From contig NZ_CP172346.1 of NCBI RefSeq assembly GCF_044336245.1, positions 5,146,001 to 5,210,000 of the forward strand: a DNA stretch of 64,000 nt, read 5' to 3'. The notes beneath the pieces are model-generated. The model was not told the origin of the DNA and ran no database searches. It worked only from the letters and a program-made list of their open reading frames with translations. Position numbers and translations under genes: made by a program. This DNA comes from Schlesneria sphaerica (GTDB lineage: Bacteria; Planctomycetota; Planctomycetia; Planctomycetales; Planctomycetaceae). The first letter of the stretch is position 1; each line of letters opens with the position of its first letter. Of the stretch, positions 7,874-17,075 are shown piece after piece.

Positions 7874-10099
7874 TTAGCGTGCCACCGCTCGGGCTCGGCG
7901 AGATGGGGCAGGCAGTTCTGCAGGAAACGGGTGAATCTGCGGAACCGATTCCAGCTTGCTGGCGGTGACAGGTTCATTTGCCGCTTCGGGAGCGGTTTGC
8001 CGTCGCAGGCCGGGGCGACAGCACAGCATCGCAGGCAGAATGACGAGTTCGCCCAAGAGGGAAGCCAGCATCTGCGAGGCCATCAGACAGCCGAATCGGG
8101 CCGTTGGTGCGAAGCTGCTGAAACAGAGGGCCAGCATACCCAGTGCCGAGATCAAGGTGGAATCCAGCATCGGTTCGCCGGAGTGCTCAAGCGATTGCAG
8201 CACGGCTTCTTTTGAGCTGGCTCCATTCCGGTATGCTGCCTGGTATTTCACGAGGAAGTGGAAGGTGCAGTCGACAGAGATTCCCAACGCGATACTGCCG
8301 GTCATCATCATGCCGATATCCACGGGCATTCCCAGGAAACCGACGCTCCCGAACACCAGCCAGATCGGAATAATATTCGGAATCATGGCGACGATGCCGG
8401 CGACCACAGAACGCAAGGAAAGAATCATCACGATCGAAATGGTGAGACAGGCGGCGGTAAAGCTTTCCCAGAACCCGTCGAAAATTTCCTGCTGAGCATT
8501 CTTGAGCAGCGGGGTCAGTCCTGTGAAATGGAGCGGCTCGTCGGCGAGTTGCTCGGTCAATTGATTCAGGACTTCGACCGGATTGAGGCCCGAGTCATGG
8601 CGAATTCGGGCTGAGATTCTCCAGAGTCTCTGGCGGGCGGCGACAAAGCCCTCTTCGCCAGAGTACGACTTGGCGTGACCCAGAATTCGCGCGGCCGCCA
8701 TGGTGCTGTCTGGCATTTCTTCGGGGAAGAACGTCGCCAGTGACAGCGTATGCCGGACACCGGGGTGGGCGGCAATCTTGGCTTCAATTGTACGAATCTT
8801 CTGGAGCTGGTCCATGAAGGCGAGCTTTTCGCCTCCCAGGTCAACAACAGCTTCGATCGAATCGACGTTGGTCAAGTCGGATTGGATACGGTGGAGGTCA
8901 GACAATATCTTGCTGTTACGAGGTAAAAACTCCGTCGGATTGATGCTGGGTTCCAACTTGAGGATGCCCAGAAACGTGATGCCAAGCAGTACGGCAGCTC
9001 CGCCGAGGGCGAGTCCGCGATGGGCGGCCACTTGTGAACCCCACCAGCGGAAATTGATTCGGTACCGCACGGAGCGGACCATGCAATGGGGCATGACCGT
9101 CAGCAGTGCCGGGGTGATCCCCAGCCCCACGATCAGCGCGACAACCGCGCCGCAGGCGGCTGCGTAGCCGAACTGGCTGACCGGAAGGATGGTGCTGACG
9201 TTGAGCGAGATCAGGCCCATCAGGGTCGTGAGCGTCGACAGCATACAGGGATTGAATGATTCGACGATCGCGGCGGTCAGCGGCTCGGGATGGCCCTCTT
9301 TATGGGCGGAATCGTAGTAGCTGACAACGTGAACCGAGATCGACAAGGTGAAGATCATGACCATCACGGACAGCGAGCCCATGATGAAATTCATCTCGCC
9401 GCCCATGAAGCACATGATGGTCTGGTTCAGGAAGATCCCCCACAGCGCTGTTCCCAGCACCGCGAGCGACAATCCCCAGTGGCCAAACGAGTAGTACAGC
9501 AGGCCGAGGCTGATACCGATGGTGAGCAAAAAGAACTGACGACTGGTCTTCTGACTGCCGAGTCGATCAAGTTCCGTCACGATCACGGGGGCACCTGTCA
9601 GAGCCACCGATTCGAGGGGAAGTTGACAGTAGGTGAGTGTCTCTTTGGTGTCTTCAACGACCTGGGCCCGGTTCTTGATCCCCCAGTCAGTCAATTGAGC
9701 GACAATGCCGATCAGCTCGCCTGATTTGGACGTGAGAAGGCCGTCCAGGCGTTCGCGTGCGTCTTTTTCATCGACGCCGAATTCCTGCATCCGCGCCGTC
9801 ATCCGGTCGGGTGTCCAGCAGTGGCGGATTCCCTCGAGCCGTTCCATACGGCTGGCGAATGCTTCCACGAGCTTGGATGTCACCAGCTCTTGCGGGATGC
9901 CGATGACCAGAACCTCTTCCGCACCGAAATCCTGCTTGAACTCTTCATAGAGCAAGCGGACTGGCGTTTCGCGCGGAAGCCAGGTTTCGATGTCGTTGTT
10001 GGCCGGCATCTGTTCGGCCTGGTACCACAGCCACGGAAAGCTCAATCCTACCAGCCAAAGGATTGTGACGCTGTATCGTCGATAGAATTGGGATATCAT
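7874..10099 (-). CDS. MMPL/RND-superfamily exporter
   Basis: A 741-residue inner-membrane protein with the two-fold RND layout. TM1 (TILWLVGLSFPWLWY) is followed by a large periplasmic loop to about residue 190, then a bundle of helices including LTIGISLGLLYY, VMVMIFTLSISVHVV and VVALIVGLGITPALL. A second periplasmic loop (about 375-540) and a second helix bundle follow. Segments such as MMTGSIALGISVDCTFHFLV carry the helix-4-like pattern of MMPL proteins. These use the proton gradient to move lipids, hopanoids or other hydrophobic molecules. The protein ends in a hydrophilic Arg-rich tail. No adaptor or outer-membrane channel lies next to it. Substrate is unknown; hopanoid-type (HpnN-like) transport is only one option. 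Confidence 0.85.
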   Translation of the reverse strand: MISQFYRRYSVTILWLVGLSFPWLWYQAEQMPANNDIETWLPRETPVRLLYEEFKQDFGAEEVLVIGIPQELVTSKLVEAFASRMERLEGIRHCWTPDRMTARMQEFGVDEKDARERLDGLLTSKSGELIGIVAQLTDWGIKNRAQVVEDTKETLTYCQLPLESVALTGAPVIVTELDRLGSQKTSRQFFLLTIGISLGLLYYSFGHWGLSLAVLGTALWGIFLNQTIMCFMGGEMNFIMGSLSVMVMIFTLSISVHVVSYYDSAHKEGHPEPLTAAIVESFNPCMLSTLTTLMGLISLNVSTILPVSQFGYAAACGAVVALIVGLGITPALLTVMPHCMVRSVRYRINFRWWGSQVAAHRGLALGGAAVLLGITFLGILKLEPSINPTEFLPRNSKILSDLHRIQSDLTNVDSIEAVVDLGGEKLAFMDQLQKIRTIEAKIAAHPGVRHTLSLATFFPEEMPDSTMAAARILGHAKSYSGEEGFVAARQRLWRISARIRHDSGLNPVEVLNQLTEQLADEPLHFTGLTPLLKNAQQEIFDGFWESFTAACLTISIVMILSLRSVVAGIVAMIPNIIPIWLVFGSVGFLGMPVDIGMMMTGSIALGISVDCTFHFLVKYQAAYRNGASSKEAVLQSLEHSGEPMLDSTLISALGMLALCFSSFAPTARFGCLMASQMLASLLGELVILPAMLCCRPGLRRQTAPEAANEPVTASKLESVPQIHPFPAELPAPSRRARAVAR

Positions 10100-10121
10100 C
10101 TAGTGCGACGTCTCTTTCTGG

Positions 10122-10385
10122 CTAAGCAACGAGCAGCGTTTGTCGTATAGGCCGGAAAGCGAGGTAATCTTCCAATGATGGTTCAGGTGTCGAATCCTTG
10201 ACAATTTCCGGGAGCGATTGCGATGACTCGCAATTCGCAGCACGCGTATTTTTTGATCTGGGCGTCACAGGGGTAATGACCAGATCAGCCTCTGGCAGCA
10301 CGGTGGCGATGTTCCGTTTTGTGCACCGTTTACAATTCTCATTACAATTTCTCGACGGTTTCAGGTCCTGGTTTGATCGTTTCAT
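10122..10385 (-). CDS. Possible small protein upstream of the exporter
   Basis: A minus-strand frame ends 23 bp before the exporter start. From its best ATG (10385) it would encode 87 residues, with a cysteine cluster CNENCKRC near the N-terminus and an acidic C-terminal stretch. Codon use in its middle is moderately like that of real genes here. There is no ribosome site, and a longer frame to 10676 looks non-coding. It could be a short gene cotranscribed with the exporter or chance. I do not recognise it. Confidence 0.25.
   Translation of the reverse strand: MKRSNQDLKPSRNCNENCKRCTKRNIATVLPEADLVITPVTPRSKNTRAANCESSQSLPEIVKDSTPEPSLEDYLAFRPIRQTLLVA
10217..10234. repeat. 7-4-7 inverted repeat
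   Basis: ATTGCGA-TGAC-TCGCAAT, perfect arms, about 120 bp upstream of the MMPL exporter start. It could be an operator or an RNA hairpin. Confidence 0.35.
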
Positions 10386-11189
10386 GCGCACGAATTCAGA
10401 AGGACCGCCGATCCGCGACGAAAGCCCCTCTCGGGTAAACTTTGCCGACAGGCCCAAGATTGTTGAAGAGCCCGTCCGGGACTCCCGTATTGCCCGACCG
10501 TGCGTCTCTTGATCTGAGGTGGATTTCAGTTCGATCAACAGAACAGGCGTCAGGCTCGTGGGCCTGAAGAGGACTGTTCGATCGACAAAAGAAGAGCCCG
10601 TTCGGTCCCGGTCTACAGCAGAACACGGAATGCAGAACACGTGGATCAGGGCAGGGGGCGGCCGCTGAGGTTGCATCCCTGCGTACCAGTGCCTGGGTTC
10701 GCTGGCCGGGTTTTCGCTGACTGGCTGGAGCGAGACTCTGATCGATCAGTGATCATGAAATAAGCGGTAGCTTCCGTCATCCCGGACATCCGGCTCTTCC
10801 CGCGGTTCCGAGCTCGGCAACCCGAGGATTTTTCTCTCTTTCTGAATTGAGATTCAGGCTGTTCAAGGGCGGGAGGTGAAGGGGTGTACGGCAAATTCGT
10901 CAGGGAGTTTCCTTGAAATCGAGGAAAATGCTGGCTGGTCCGCTGCTGCCCTGGAAGTGGCATTGCGACTTCAGAGGGAACTCGCTCATTCAGCGCGATT
11001 GAGAAAAGCTGCATCGACCGGAAGGACGAAACAGGATGTGAAACGATGTGCTGGACAGTCAGTACGGGATAGATGTACTCTGACGCGTTCTGCCGGTGAC
11101 GCCGCGTGTCGCATGGACCGCTCGGCGGACCGAGGCAGGGGCCCGGCCATGTCGCTGGATTCGTCTGAATTTTCTTTCAAGGATGGGCT
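10386..11189. other. Intergenic region before the helicase gene
   Basis: About 800 bp with no recognisable gene. A near-repeat GAAGAGCCCGTnCGG occurs near 10466 and 10590, and an imperfect inverted repeat built on CGATC..ACAG lies near 10530-10577. Frames here look non-coding. Confidence 0.4.
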
Positions 11190-13283
11190 GTGTCTTCGCA
11201 GTTACCGTATTCGCCTTTTCTCAGTACCGCAGCTCCGAAACCGGGGAATTTCTCGTCACCGCCCAAGCCGAGCAGTCCCCCTGCGCAAAGTCGACAGCTG
11301 TACACAGGGGCCACTCTGAAGGAGTTGAATGCGTCGCAACTGGATGCGGCGGTGACTTTGAGTGGCCCGCTGCTGGTACTGGCGGGGGCTGGAACGGGTA
11401 AGACCCGCGTGATTACCTTCCGCATGGCCGAGCTGATTCGCAACGGGGTCGAGGCCAGCCGGATCCTGTCAGTGACCTTTACGAATAAAGCGGCGAAGGA
11501 AATGGCCGAGCGTATGTCCCATTTCATGGGACGGCGGCCGAGCAGTCGACCGGTGATCTCGACGTTTCACTCTCTTTGCGTGCGAATCCTGCGCGAAGAG
11601 ATCGAAGCCCTCGGCTATCCCAGTAAGTTCGTGATTTACGATCGTGGTGATCAGGAGTCTGCTGCGCGCCGGGCGCTGCGGGACATCAAGGTCGCAGAAA
11701 CCGCGCTGCGGCCTGCGGATCTGCTGGCCCAGATCAGCCGGTGGAAGATGGTAGGGGTGCTGCCCGAACTGGCGACCGAGTACTCCGATGACGATCGAGG
11801 GTTCCTCGCCGCGTCGGCTTATCGGCGTTATCAGCTCAGCCTGCGTGCCTCCGGTGCGGTCGATTTCGACGATCTGTTGCTGCTGACTTCGCAGTTGTTT
11901 GAGCAGTTTCCCGAGGTCCTGCAGCGCCAGCAGGCAAAGTTCGAACAGGTTCAAATTGACGAATACCAGGACACGAATGAAATGCAGTTTCAAATCGTGT
12001 CGGCACTGGTGAAGCCGCACCGCAATATCTGCGTGGTGGGGGATGATGACCAATCGATCTACGGCTGGCGCGGTGCCGAGGTCAAACACATCCTCAACTT
12101 TCAGAATCAGTTCCCCGGGGCAAAAATCGTCCGTTTGCAGGACAACTACCGCTGCACGAGCGAAATCATTCGACTGGCCAATCAACTGGTGAAACACAAC
12201 CAGGGCCGCCACGACAAGACGCTGGTTGCACACAAGGAGGGGCCCACTCCCCTGATTAAGCCCTACGCCGACGAACAGACCGAAGCCGAAGGTGTCGTGC
12301 GGGACATCAGCTATCTGGTGAACCATCTGAAGGTTCCACCGCAAGATATCGCCATCCTGTTCCGGACGAACGAACAGCCACGTTTGTTTGAATCGGAACT
12401 GCGACGCGTGCGCGTCCCTTATCAGTTGATCGGCGGCCAGTCGTTCTTCGACCGGAAAGAGGTCCGGGACATCATGGCCTACCTCAAGCTGCTGTCGAAT
12501 CCTGCGGACGAGACGTCACTACTGCGAATCATCAACACACCCAGCCGGGGCATTGGCGAAACATCGATCGAGCGTGTGCTGGCACGCGCTGTGAAGTGCG
12601 GACGAAAAATCTGGCAGGTCATTCCAGACGCGGTCGCGGAAAAAGAGATTTCGCCCAAGACCGCGACGGCGATCGATAACTTCCGTCGAATGCTGGCCGA
12701 CTATCAGCAGCGCTTCGAAGCCCCAGGTGCCAATCTCGCTGAGACGCTACGCTCGCTGATTCACGATATCGATTACGAAGGGGAAATCCAGAAGCAGTAT
12801 TCGGCGGCCGACCAGCAGTTGGCTCGATCCGCGGTGCTCGACGAATGTATTTCTGCCCTTCAGGAGTACCAGGAACGTACGCCAAATCCTGGACTTTCCG
12901 ATTTCCTTGAACAGTCCTCATTGAACGGCAACGACCGCAACTTTGGCGAAGACGACTCGATGGAGCAGACGTCCGTCAAACTGATGACGCTGCACAGTGC
13001 CAAGGGACTGGAGTTTCCTCATGTCTATCTGGTGGGGCTCGAAGAGGGGCTGTTGCCTCACAAGAGGTCAATCACGGATGAGCTGGAAAACAATCCTTCG
13101 GCCATCGAAGAGGAACGGCGACTCGCCTATGTCGGTATCACGCGGGCGAAGGATTTGCTGACGATCAGCTATGCCCAGACACGTATGAAGTGGGGCAAGC
13201 GTTACAACACCAAGCCCTCGCGATTCCTGAAAGAGATGCTGCGGAAGCTCGGTGAAGACTCGTCCAGCTCAGACGCTCATTGA
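11190..13283 (+). CDS. UvrD/Rep/PcrA-family 3'-5' DNA helicase
   Basis: A 697-residue superfamily 1A helicase that unwinds DNA in repair and replication restart. In order: Walker A AGAGTGKT (65-72), motif Ia SVTFTNKAAKEMAER, Walker B IDEYQDTNEMQ, motif III GDDDQSIYGWRGA, motif IV DNYRCTSEI, motif V LMTLHSAKGLEFPHVY and motif VI YVGITRAKDLL. All are intact. The start is GTG at 11190 with AAGGA about 8 bases upstream. It adds a Pro/Ser-rich 40-residue N-terminal extension beyond the usual family start, probably disordered. Sequence details sit between Rep and PcrA, so no single symbol is given. The protein is cytoplasmic and stands alone. Confidence 0.93.
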   Translation: MSSQLPYSPFLSTAAPKPGNFSSPPKPSSPPAQSRQLYTGATLKELNASQLDAAVTLSGPLLVLAGAGTGKTRVITFRMAELIRNGVEASRILSVTFTNKAAKEMAERMSHFMGRRPSSRPVISTFHSLCVRILREEIEALGYPSKFVIYDRGDQESAARRALRDIKVAETALRPADLLAQISRWKMVGVLPELATEYSDDDRGFLAASAYRRYQLSLRASGAVDFDDLLLLTSQLFEQFPEVLQRQQAKFEQVQIDEYQDTNEMQFQIVSALVKPHRNICVVGDDDQSIYGWRGAEVKHILNFQNQFPGAKIVRLQDNYRCTSEIIRLANQLVKHNQGRHDKTLVAHKEGPTPLIKPYADEQTEAEGVVRDISYLVNHLKVPPQDIAILFRTNEQPRLFESELRRVRVPYQLIGGQSFFDRKEVRDIMAYLKLLSNPADETSLLRIINTPSRGIGETSIERVLARAVKCGRKIWQVIPDAVAEKEISPKTATAIDNFRRMLADYQQRFEAPGANLAETLRSLIHDIDYEGEIQKQYSAADQQLARSAVLDECISALQEYQERTPNPGLSDFLEQSSLNGNDRNFGEDDSMEQTSVKLMTLHSAKGLEFPHVYLVGLEEGLLPHKRSITDELENNPSAIEEERRLAYVGITRAKDLLTISYAQTRMKWGKRYNTKPSRFLKEMLRKLGEDSSSSDAH

Positions 13284-13490
13284 ATGGCACCCGTGGTCCG
13301 CTCGGTCCACTTCCCCCCAGGCTAGCTTGAGTCTTCTAGACCAGAGCTTGTTCTTCACGGGAGGAGAACCTGGCAGGCCGAGAGCAGACAGGCGGTTTCG
13401 CCCAGATAAATCCTGCAGAGTGGTTCACTCGTGAAACACCGGAGGGTTACACTCCGCAGATCGAATTCGTTCCTTTTGCGGAGTGGCCTC

Positions 13491-14450
13491 ATGATGTCCC
13501 AGATGGATCGTCGAATGTTCGTACTCAATGCAGGTGGTGTCGTTGCGGCCGCGGCGGCGCTGGATCCTGAAGCAGCGAACGGCGCACCCGGAGGAGCCCA
13601 GGAGCCAGCTACTCCCGCAGATCGCCTGAATATGACATTTCGCGATCTCTATCGCAAAAATCGAGACGAGCTCATGCCCTCCACGCCCCTGGCTGGGCTC
13701 ACCTTGATCGGGACGGGTGAGATCTGGCGCGTGGAGTTTGGTGTTCCCGTACGTTCGTATGCACCTCCTGCGTGGCTTCGTGATGTCAAAGGTTTGATGC
13801 ACGCCGTCATTGCAGCCCAGGCGACGGCGGCCCGGCTGGTTCGCTCGCGTGATCGGAAGTCGGCCGAGTCGGATGCCGCACTCCTGGCCCAGTCAGTCAA
13901 GGGGGCCGAGATGATGATCCCTCAAACACTTCCTGCAGCCATCGTTCCTGCGGCATCGGCCGTGATGCAGACGCTGCGGGGACTGGCCGAAGGCTGGGTC
14001 GCAGGTCAGCCGGTGAGTGCCGACATTTTTTCGACCGCCATGAACCGGGTTAAGCCTGATCTTGATCAGGTCGTCACCGCCGTCGGCGAAGCGGTCTACG
14101 AATCGGTTGTCACGGGACTGCGCCGTTTTGCGGAAGAAAGCACTCGACAGGAATGGGACCGCTGTCTGATCGGCGTGTGTGGTGTCGGTTTTGCGCGGCG
14201 CGACAGCATCGAGATTGCAGCGGGCATGGAGGTGATGGGGCGCGAGGCTGTGGGGGTTCGCCTGCTGTACCTCGAGAATGCGTTTACAATCCCGGATGGG
14301 ATCAGACAACTCGCCGCCTCGATCGCGGATCTTGAGTTGGGGCAGGACGTGTTCGGCGACCCGTACCGGATGTGGCGCGACTTGCTGGGAGATGTCGCTG
14401 CACAACATGCTGGAGGAAGTTTCTTTCCGGAACTCGGTCCGCGTCCGTAG
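13491..14450 (+). CDS. Exported planctomycetal protein of unknown function
   Basis: A 319-residue protein. The N-terminus MMSQMDRRMFVLNAGGVVAA resembles a Tat-type leader (RRxF, then a hydrophobic Ala-rich stretch), though the twin-arginine motif is incomplete. The mature part is Ala-rich and largely helical, with no motif I recognise. Two cysteines occur in WDRCLIGVCGVGF near residue 230. The ATG at 13491 has GCGGAG about 8 bases upstream; an in-frame start at 13431 lacks one. It is monocistronic, about 200 bp after the helicase. Function is not assigned. Confidence 0.6.
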   Translation: MMSQMDRRMFVLNAGGVVAAAAALDPEAANGAPGGAQEPATPADRLNMTFRDLYRKNRDELMPSTPLAGLTLIGTGEIWRVEFGVPVRSYAPPAWLRDVKGLMHAVIAAQATAARLVRSRDRKSAESDAALLAQSVKGAEMMIPQTLPAAIVPAASAVMQTLRGLAEGWVAGQPVSADIFSTAMNRVKPDLDQVVTAVGEAVYESVVTGLRRFAEESTRQEWDRCLIGVCGVGFARRDSIEIAAGMEVMGREAVGVRLLYLENAFTIPDGIRQLAASIADLELGQDVFGDPYRMWRDLLGDVAAQHAGGSFFPELGPRP

Positions 14451-14531
14451 TGCGGTCGCTTGGCACGAAGGGACACGAGGCAGAAGTATCCGATCTTCTT
14501 TCCATCGACAACACGTTCAGGGGGGCGGTGA

Positions 14532-14948
14532 CTACGAAGGGCGCACGCCGAAAACGGGCGTCCCCATCAGCCGGTTGCGGCTGTTCGGAGTCGGGGTTCT
14601 CTTTCTGAATGAGGCTGGACGAGTTAGCAGCAGGCAGGCGGAGAGCACGGTAAGAGGCGACACGATATACCAGTAGGGAATCCCATCGATGTCTTCGCAA
14701 TTCGTCAGACGACCCGTTCGATGGAACTGAATTGGAAGGCCGAACCAGATACCTGTCGCATGCCTTGTCAGCGTCAGTTTGCCTCGTTGTGACAAGAGTG
14801 ACCAGTAAACAAATTCACGCGGGTTTTCATAGACCTGAATCAGTCGAAAGCGAAGATAACTATCGACCAGAGCCCCGGCCATCAGGCAAGTCACGAACAG
14901 GATCGGGATACCGATCCATCGACGCCGGTACTGGAAGTAGTCACCCAT
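14532..14948 (-). CDS. Small two-helix membrane protein
   Basis: A 138-residue protein: a basic N-terminus (MGDYFQYRRRW), a first membrane helix (IGIPILFVTCLMAGALVDSY), a soluble middle with YWSLLSQRGKLTLTRHATG, and a second helix (WYIVSPLTVLSACLLL) before a basic tail. This resembles short uncharacterised planctomycete proteins. The ATG at 14948 follows GGAG by 8 bases and starts just before the first helix; longer in-frame starts up to 15194 add non-membrane sequence of doubtful coding value. It is convergent with the previous gene, with an 81-bp gap. Confidence 0.55.
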   Translation of the reverse strand: MGDYFQYRRRWIGIPILFVTCLMAGALVDSYLRFRLIQVYENPREFVYWSLLSQRGKLTLTRHATGIWFGLPIQFHRTGRLTNCEDIDGIPYWYIVSPLTVLSACLLLTRPASFRKRTPTPNSRNRLMGTPVFGVRPS

Positions 14949-15290
14949 GCCACATTCTCCGAGAGCTGTGAAATCGACAGCGGACTTCGATGAAAACATG
15001 TTCCGGGTGTGAGGGACTGAAGTTGTGGCATCGATCCAACCAACTTCGGCTGAACCGTGCAAGGTCACTCCGGCGGACTCATGCGGTGGCTTCCCGAAAT
15101 TGCTGGAAGTGGATTGCTCCACCCGCTCGACGTTCCTCAGGGCGTCAAGCGGGGCCGCCGCGACTGGATCCCTGATCCTGCTGACCATCAGCATCCGGTA
15201 GCAGCCGCGGTGAACTTCCCACCAGTTGAGTTTCGTGAGACACTGCTTGACGATGCAGTGTTAGAGCAGCGGATGAGAACGAGATCGCCT
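14949..15290. other. Divergent intergenic region
   Basis: About 340 bp between the small membrane protein and the flavoenzyme. It should hold both promoters. No clear box, repeat or RNA is seen. Confidence 0.4.
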
Positions 15291-16448
15291 ATGCAATCGC
15301 CAACTGACGATGACCGGATGTTCGATGCCATCGTGCTGGGCGTCGGAGGAATGGGTTCGGCCGCGTGTCTTGAACTGGCGCGCCGTGGTGTCCGAGTACT
15401 GGGACTGGAGCAGTATCCGCTCTGCCATAATCGCGGTAGCTCGCACGGCGAATCGCGGATTATCCGGAAAGCTTACTTCGAACATCCCGACTATGTTCCC
15501 CTGCTGCATCGGGCCTATGACCTGTGGAGCCAGTTAGAGTCCGCTACGGGACGAAAGCTCTTGCTGCCGACGGGGCTCGTGTTATCAGGCCCCCCTGAAG
15601 GAGAGACGATCCGCGGGGCTCGGCAATCGGCGGAACTCCATCGACTGCAACTGGAGAATCTGTCCCCCGAAGAGGCTCAACGGCGATTTTCAGGATTAGT
15701 TTTTCCCCCGGAACACGCGGTCGCCTTTGAATCAGGCGCGGGGACGCTGCTCGTCGATGATTGCGTGCGAGCCCACATCGACGAGGCCGTTCGTCACGGC
15801 GCTCTCATCCGCGAGAGTGAGCCGGTACTGGATTGGTCGACGGACGGCACCACGGTGCAGGTGCGGACGAGTGGCCGTCAGTATCAGGCTCGATCACTTG
15901 TCGTGACTGCGGGGGCCTGGGCAAAAGACTTGCTCAAGCAAGCAAATCTGCCACTCCGTGTGCTTCGCAAGACTGTCTGCTGGTTCCCCCTTCGTCAGCC
16001 CCGACTGGCGGCAGACCAGGGAGCCCCGACCTACTTCTATGAACTGCCGCACGGGACGTTCTATGGATTTCCCAGCCTGGACGGAACCACGATCAAAGTG
16101 GCAGAACATTCCGGAGGGGACCCCGTTGACGATCCCGCCACAGTCGATCGCGAACTGCATCCCTCAGACCTGGTCCGGCTCCAGTCGTTCGTCGAGCAAT
16201 TCATCCCCGACGCGCTGCCGGATCCGGTTCGCCATTCGGTCTGTCTGTACACGGTGACTCCCGATCAGCACTTTGTGATTGATACTCATCCCGTCTGGAG
16301 GAACATCGTCGTGGGGGCAGGGTTCTCGGGACATGGTTTCAAATTCTGTCCGGTCGTCGGCGAAGCGTTGGCGGATCTGGCACTCGAAGGAACCACCTCG
16401 CTGCCGATCGGCTTTCTCGGTACTTCGCGTCCTGCGCTCAGGGGATGA
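15291..16448 (+). CDS. Sarcosine oxidase / N-methyl-tryptophan oxidase family flavoenzyme
   Basis: A 385-residue FAD amine oxidase. The dinucleotide-binding motif GVGGMGSAACLELARRG starts near residue 17. GSSHGESRIIRKAYFEHPDY is the conserved FAD/substrate segment of the family. C318 in RHSVCLYTVTPDQHFVID sits where monomeric sarcosine oxidase binds FAD covalently. GAGFSGHGFKFCPVVGE closes the FAD site. Such enzymes oxidise N-methyl amino acids to formaldehyde, hydrogen peroxide and the free amine. The start at 15291 was chosen for family-like length; 15273 and 15318 are also possible, and a far longer upstream frame is not credible. The exact substrate cannot be read from sequence. It stands alone. 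Confidence 0.9.
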   Translation: MQSPTDDDRMFDAIVLGVGGMGSAACLELARRGVRVLGLEQYPLCHNRGSSHGESRIIRKAYFEHPDYVPLLHRAYDLWSQLESATGRKLLLPTGLVLSGPPEGETIRGARQSAELHRLQLENLSPEEAQRRFSGLVFPPEHAVAFESGAGTLLVDDCVRAHIDEAVRHGALIRESEPVLDWSTDGTTVQVRTSGRQYQARSLVVTAGAWAKDLLKQANLPLRVLRKTVCWFPLRQPRLAADQGAPTYFYELPHGTFYGFPSLDGTTIKVAEHSGGDPVDDPATVDRELHPSDLVRLQSFVEQFIPDALPDPVRHSVCLYTVTPDQHFVIDTHPVWRNIVVGAGFSGHGFKFCPVVGEALADLALEGTTSLPIGFLGTSRPALRG

Positions 16449-16514
16449 TATTCCGGCCCGCCGGTATCATCTGAGCACTTACAAATCGGCTGATTGCATT
16501 TTCAGCTTAGCGCC

Positions 16515-16577
16515 GGGTAACGGGTAACGGGTAACGGGTAACGGGTAACGGGTAACGGGTAACGGGTAACGGGTAAC
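16515..16577 (+). repeat. Nine perfect tandem copies of GGGTAAC
   Basis: A 7-bp unit is repeated nine times without error over 63 bp. It lies 66 bp after the flavoenzyme stop, outside any credible gene. Uniform copies imply recent slippage or active maintenance. Confidence 0.95.
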
Positions 16578-17075
16578 AACTCGGCGCGGGGGAAAGGAGT
16601 GCTCTGTCCGTCCCCCAATTTCCAGAGCCAGATCTGGTCTGGACGACGAACTTTCGAGTGAACGGTAAGTGGCAAACTCCAGCGGCAGTCGGTTCTGGTC
16701 GCGCATGAAGCGGTTCCGGTATGACTTCATCTTCCGCTGTTGCCCGTTTTCTCCTAGAACACCACGAAGTATCACAGGATGCCATGATGGAGTGTTTGCG
16801 TCTGGTCAGATGCATGCGGAACCTGTGATTCGGTGAGTGACGCACGGGACGGCGCAGGGTTACGGCAGTCTGCTTCGTGGATTCATTCGAGGGTATCACC
16901 AGATGTCAGGACGAACCGTGATTGCCTGTCGAGAACATTGGCGGGCGGGCGAGTTTCGGAATGTTTCAATCCATCAGTATTGAGAGTGCTGGCGGGCGCG
17001 CACTGAAGTGTGCCGCCGGGATGGCAACAGACTCGCAGGTCTCTTCAGTCATTCGCCAGATCAACGAGGTGCATC
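16578..17075. other. Intergenic region after the heptamer array
   Basis: About 500 bp before the htrA-like gene. No credible gene, RNA or transposon remnant is seen. GAGG at about 17065 belongs to the protease ribosome site. Confidence 0.4.

Noticed and set aside
10876..11319. 147-residue plus frame upstream of the helicase
   Set aside because: Overlaps the helicase start, has a poor composition and no ribosome site.
11469..12344. 291-residue minus-strand open frame inside the helicase gene
   Set aside because: It is antisense to well-conserved helicase motifs and has no ribosome site or known relative; a shadow of the G+C-rich codons.
16507..16899. Open frame with repeated VTRYPLP heptapeptide
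   Set aside because: The peptide repeat is only the translation of the GGGTAAC DNA array; no ribosome site or conserved sequence follows.
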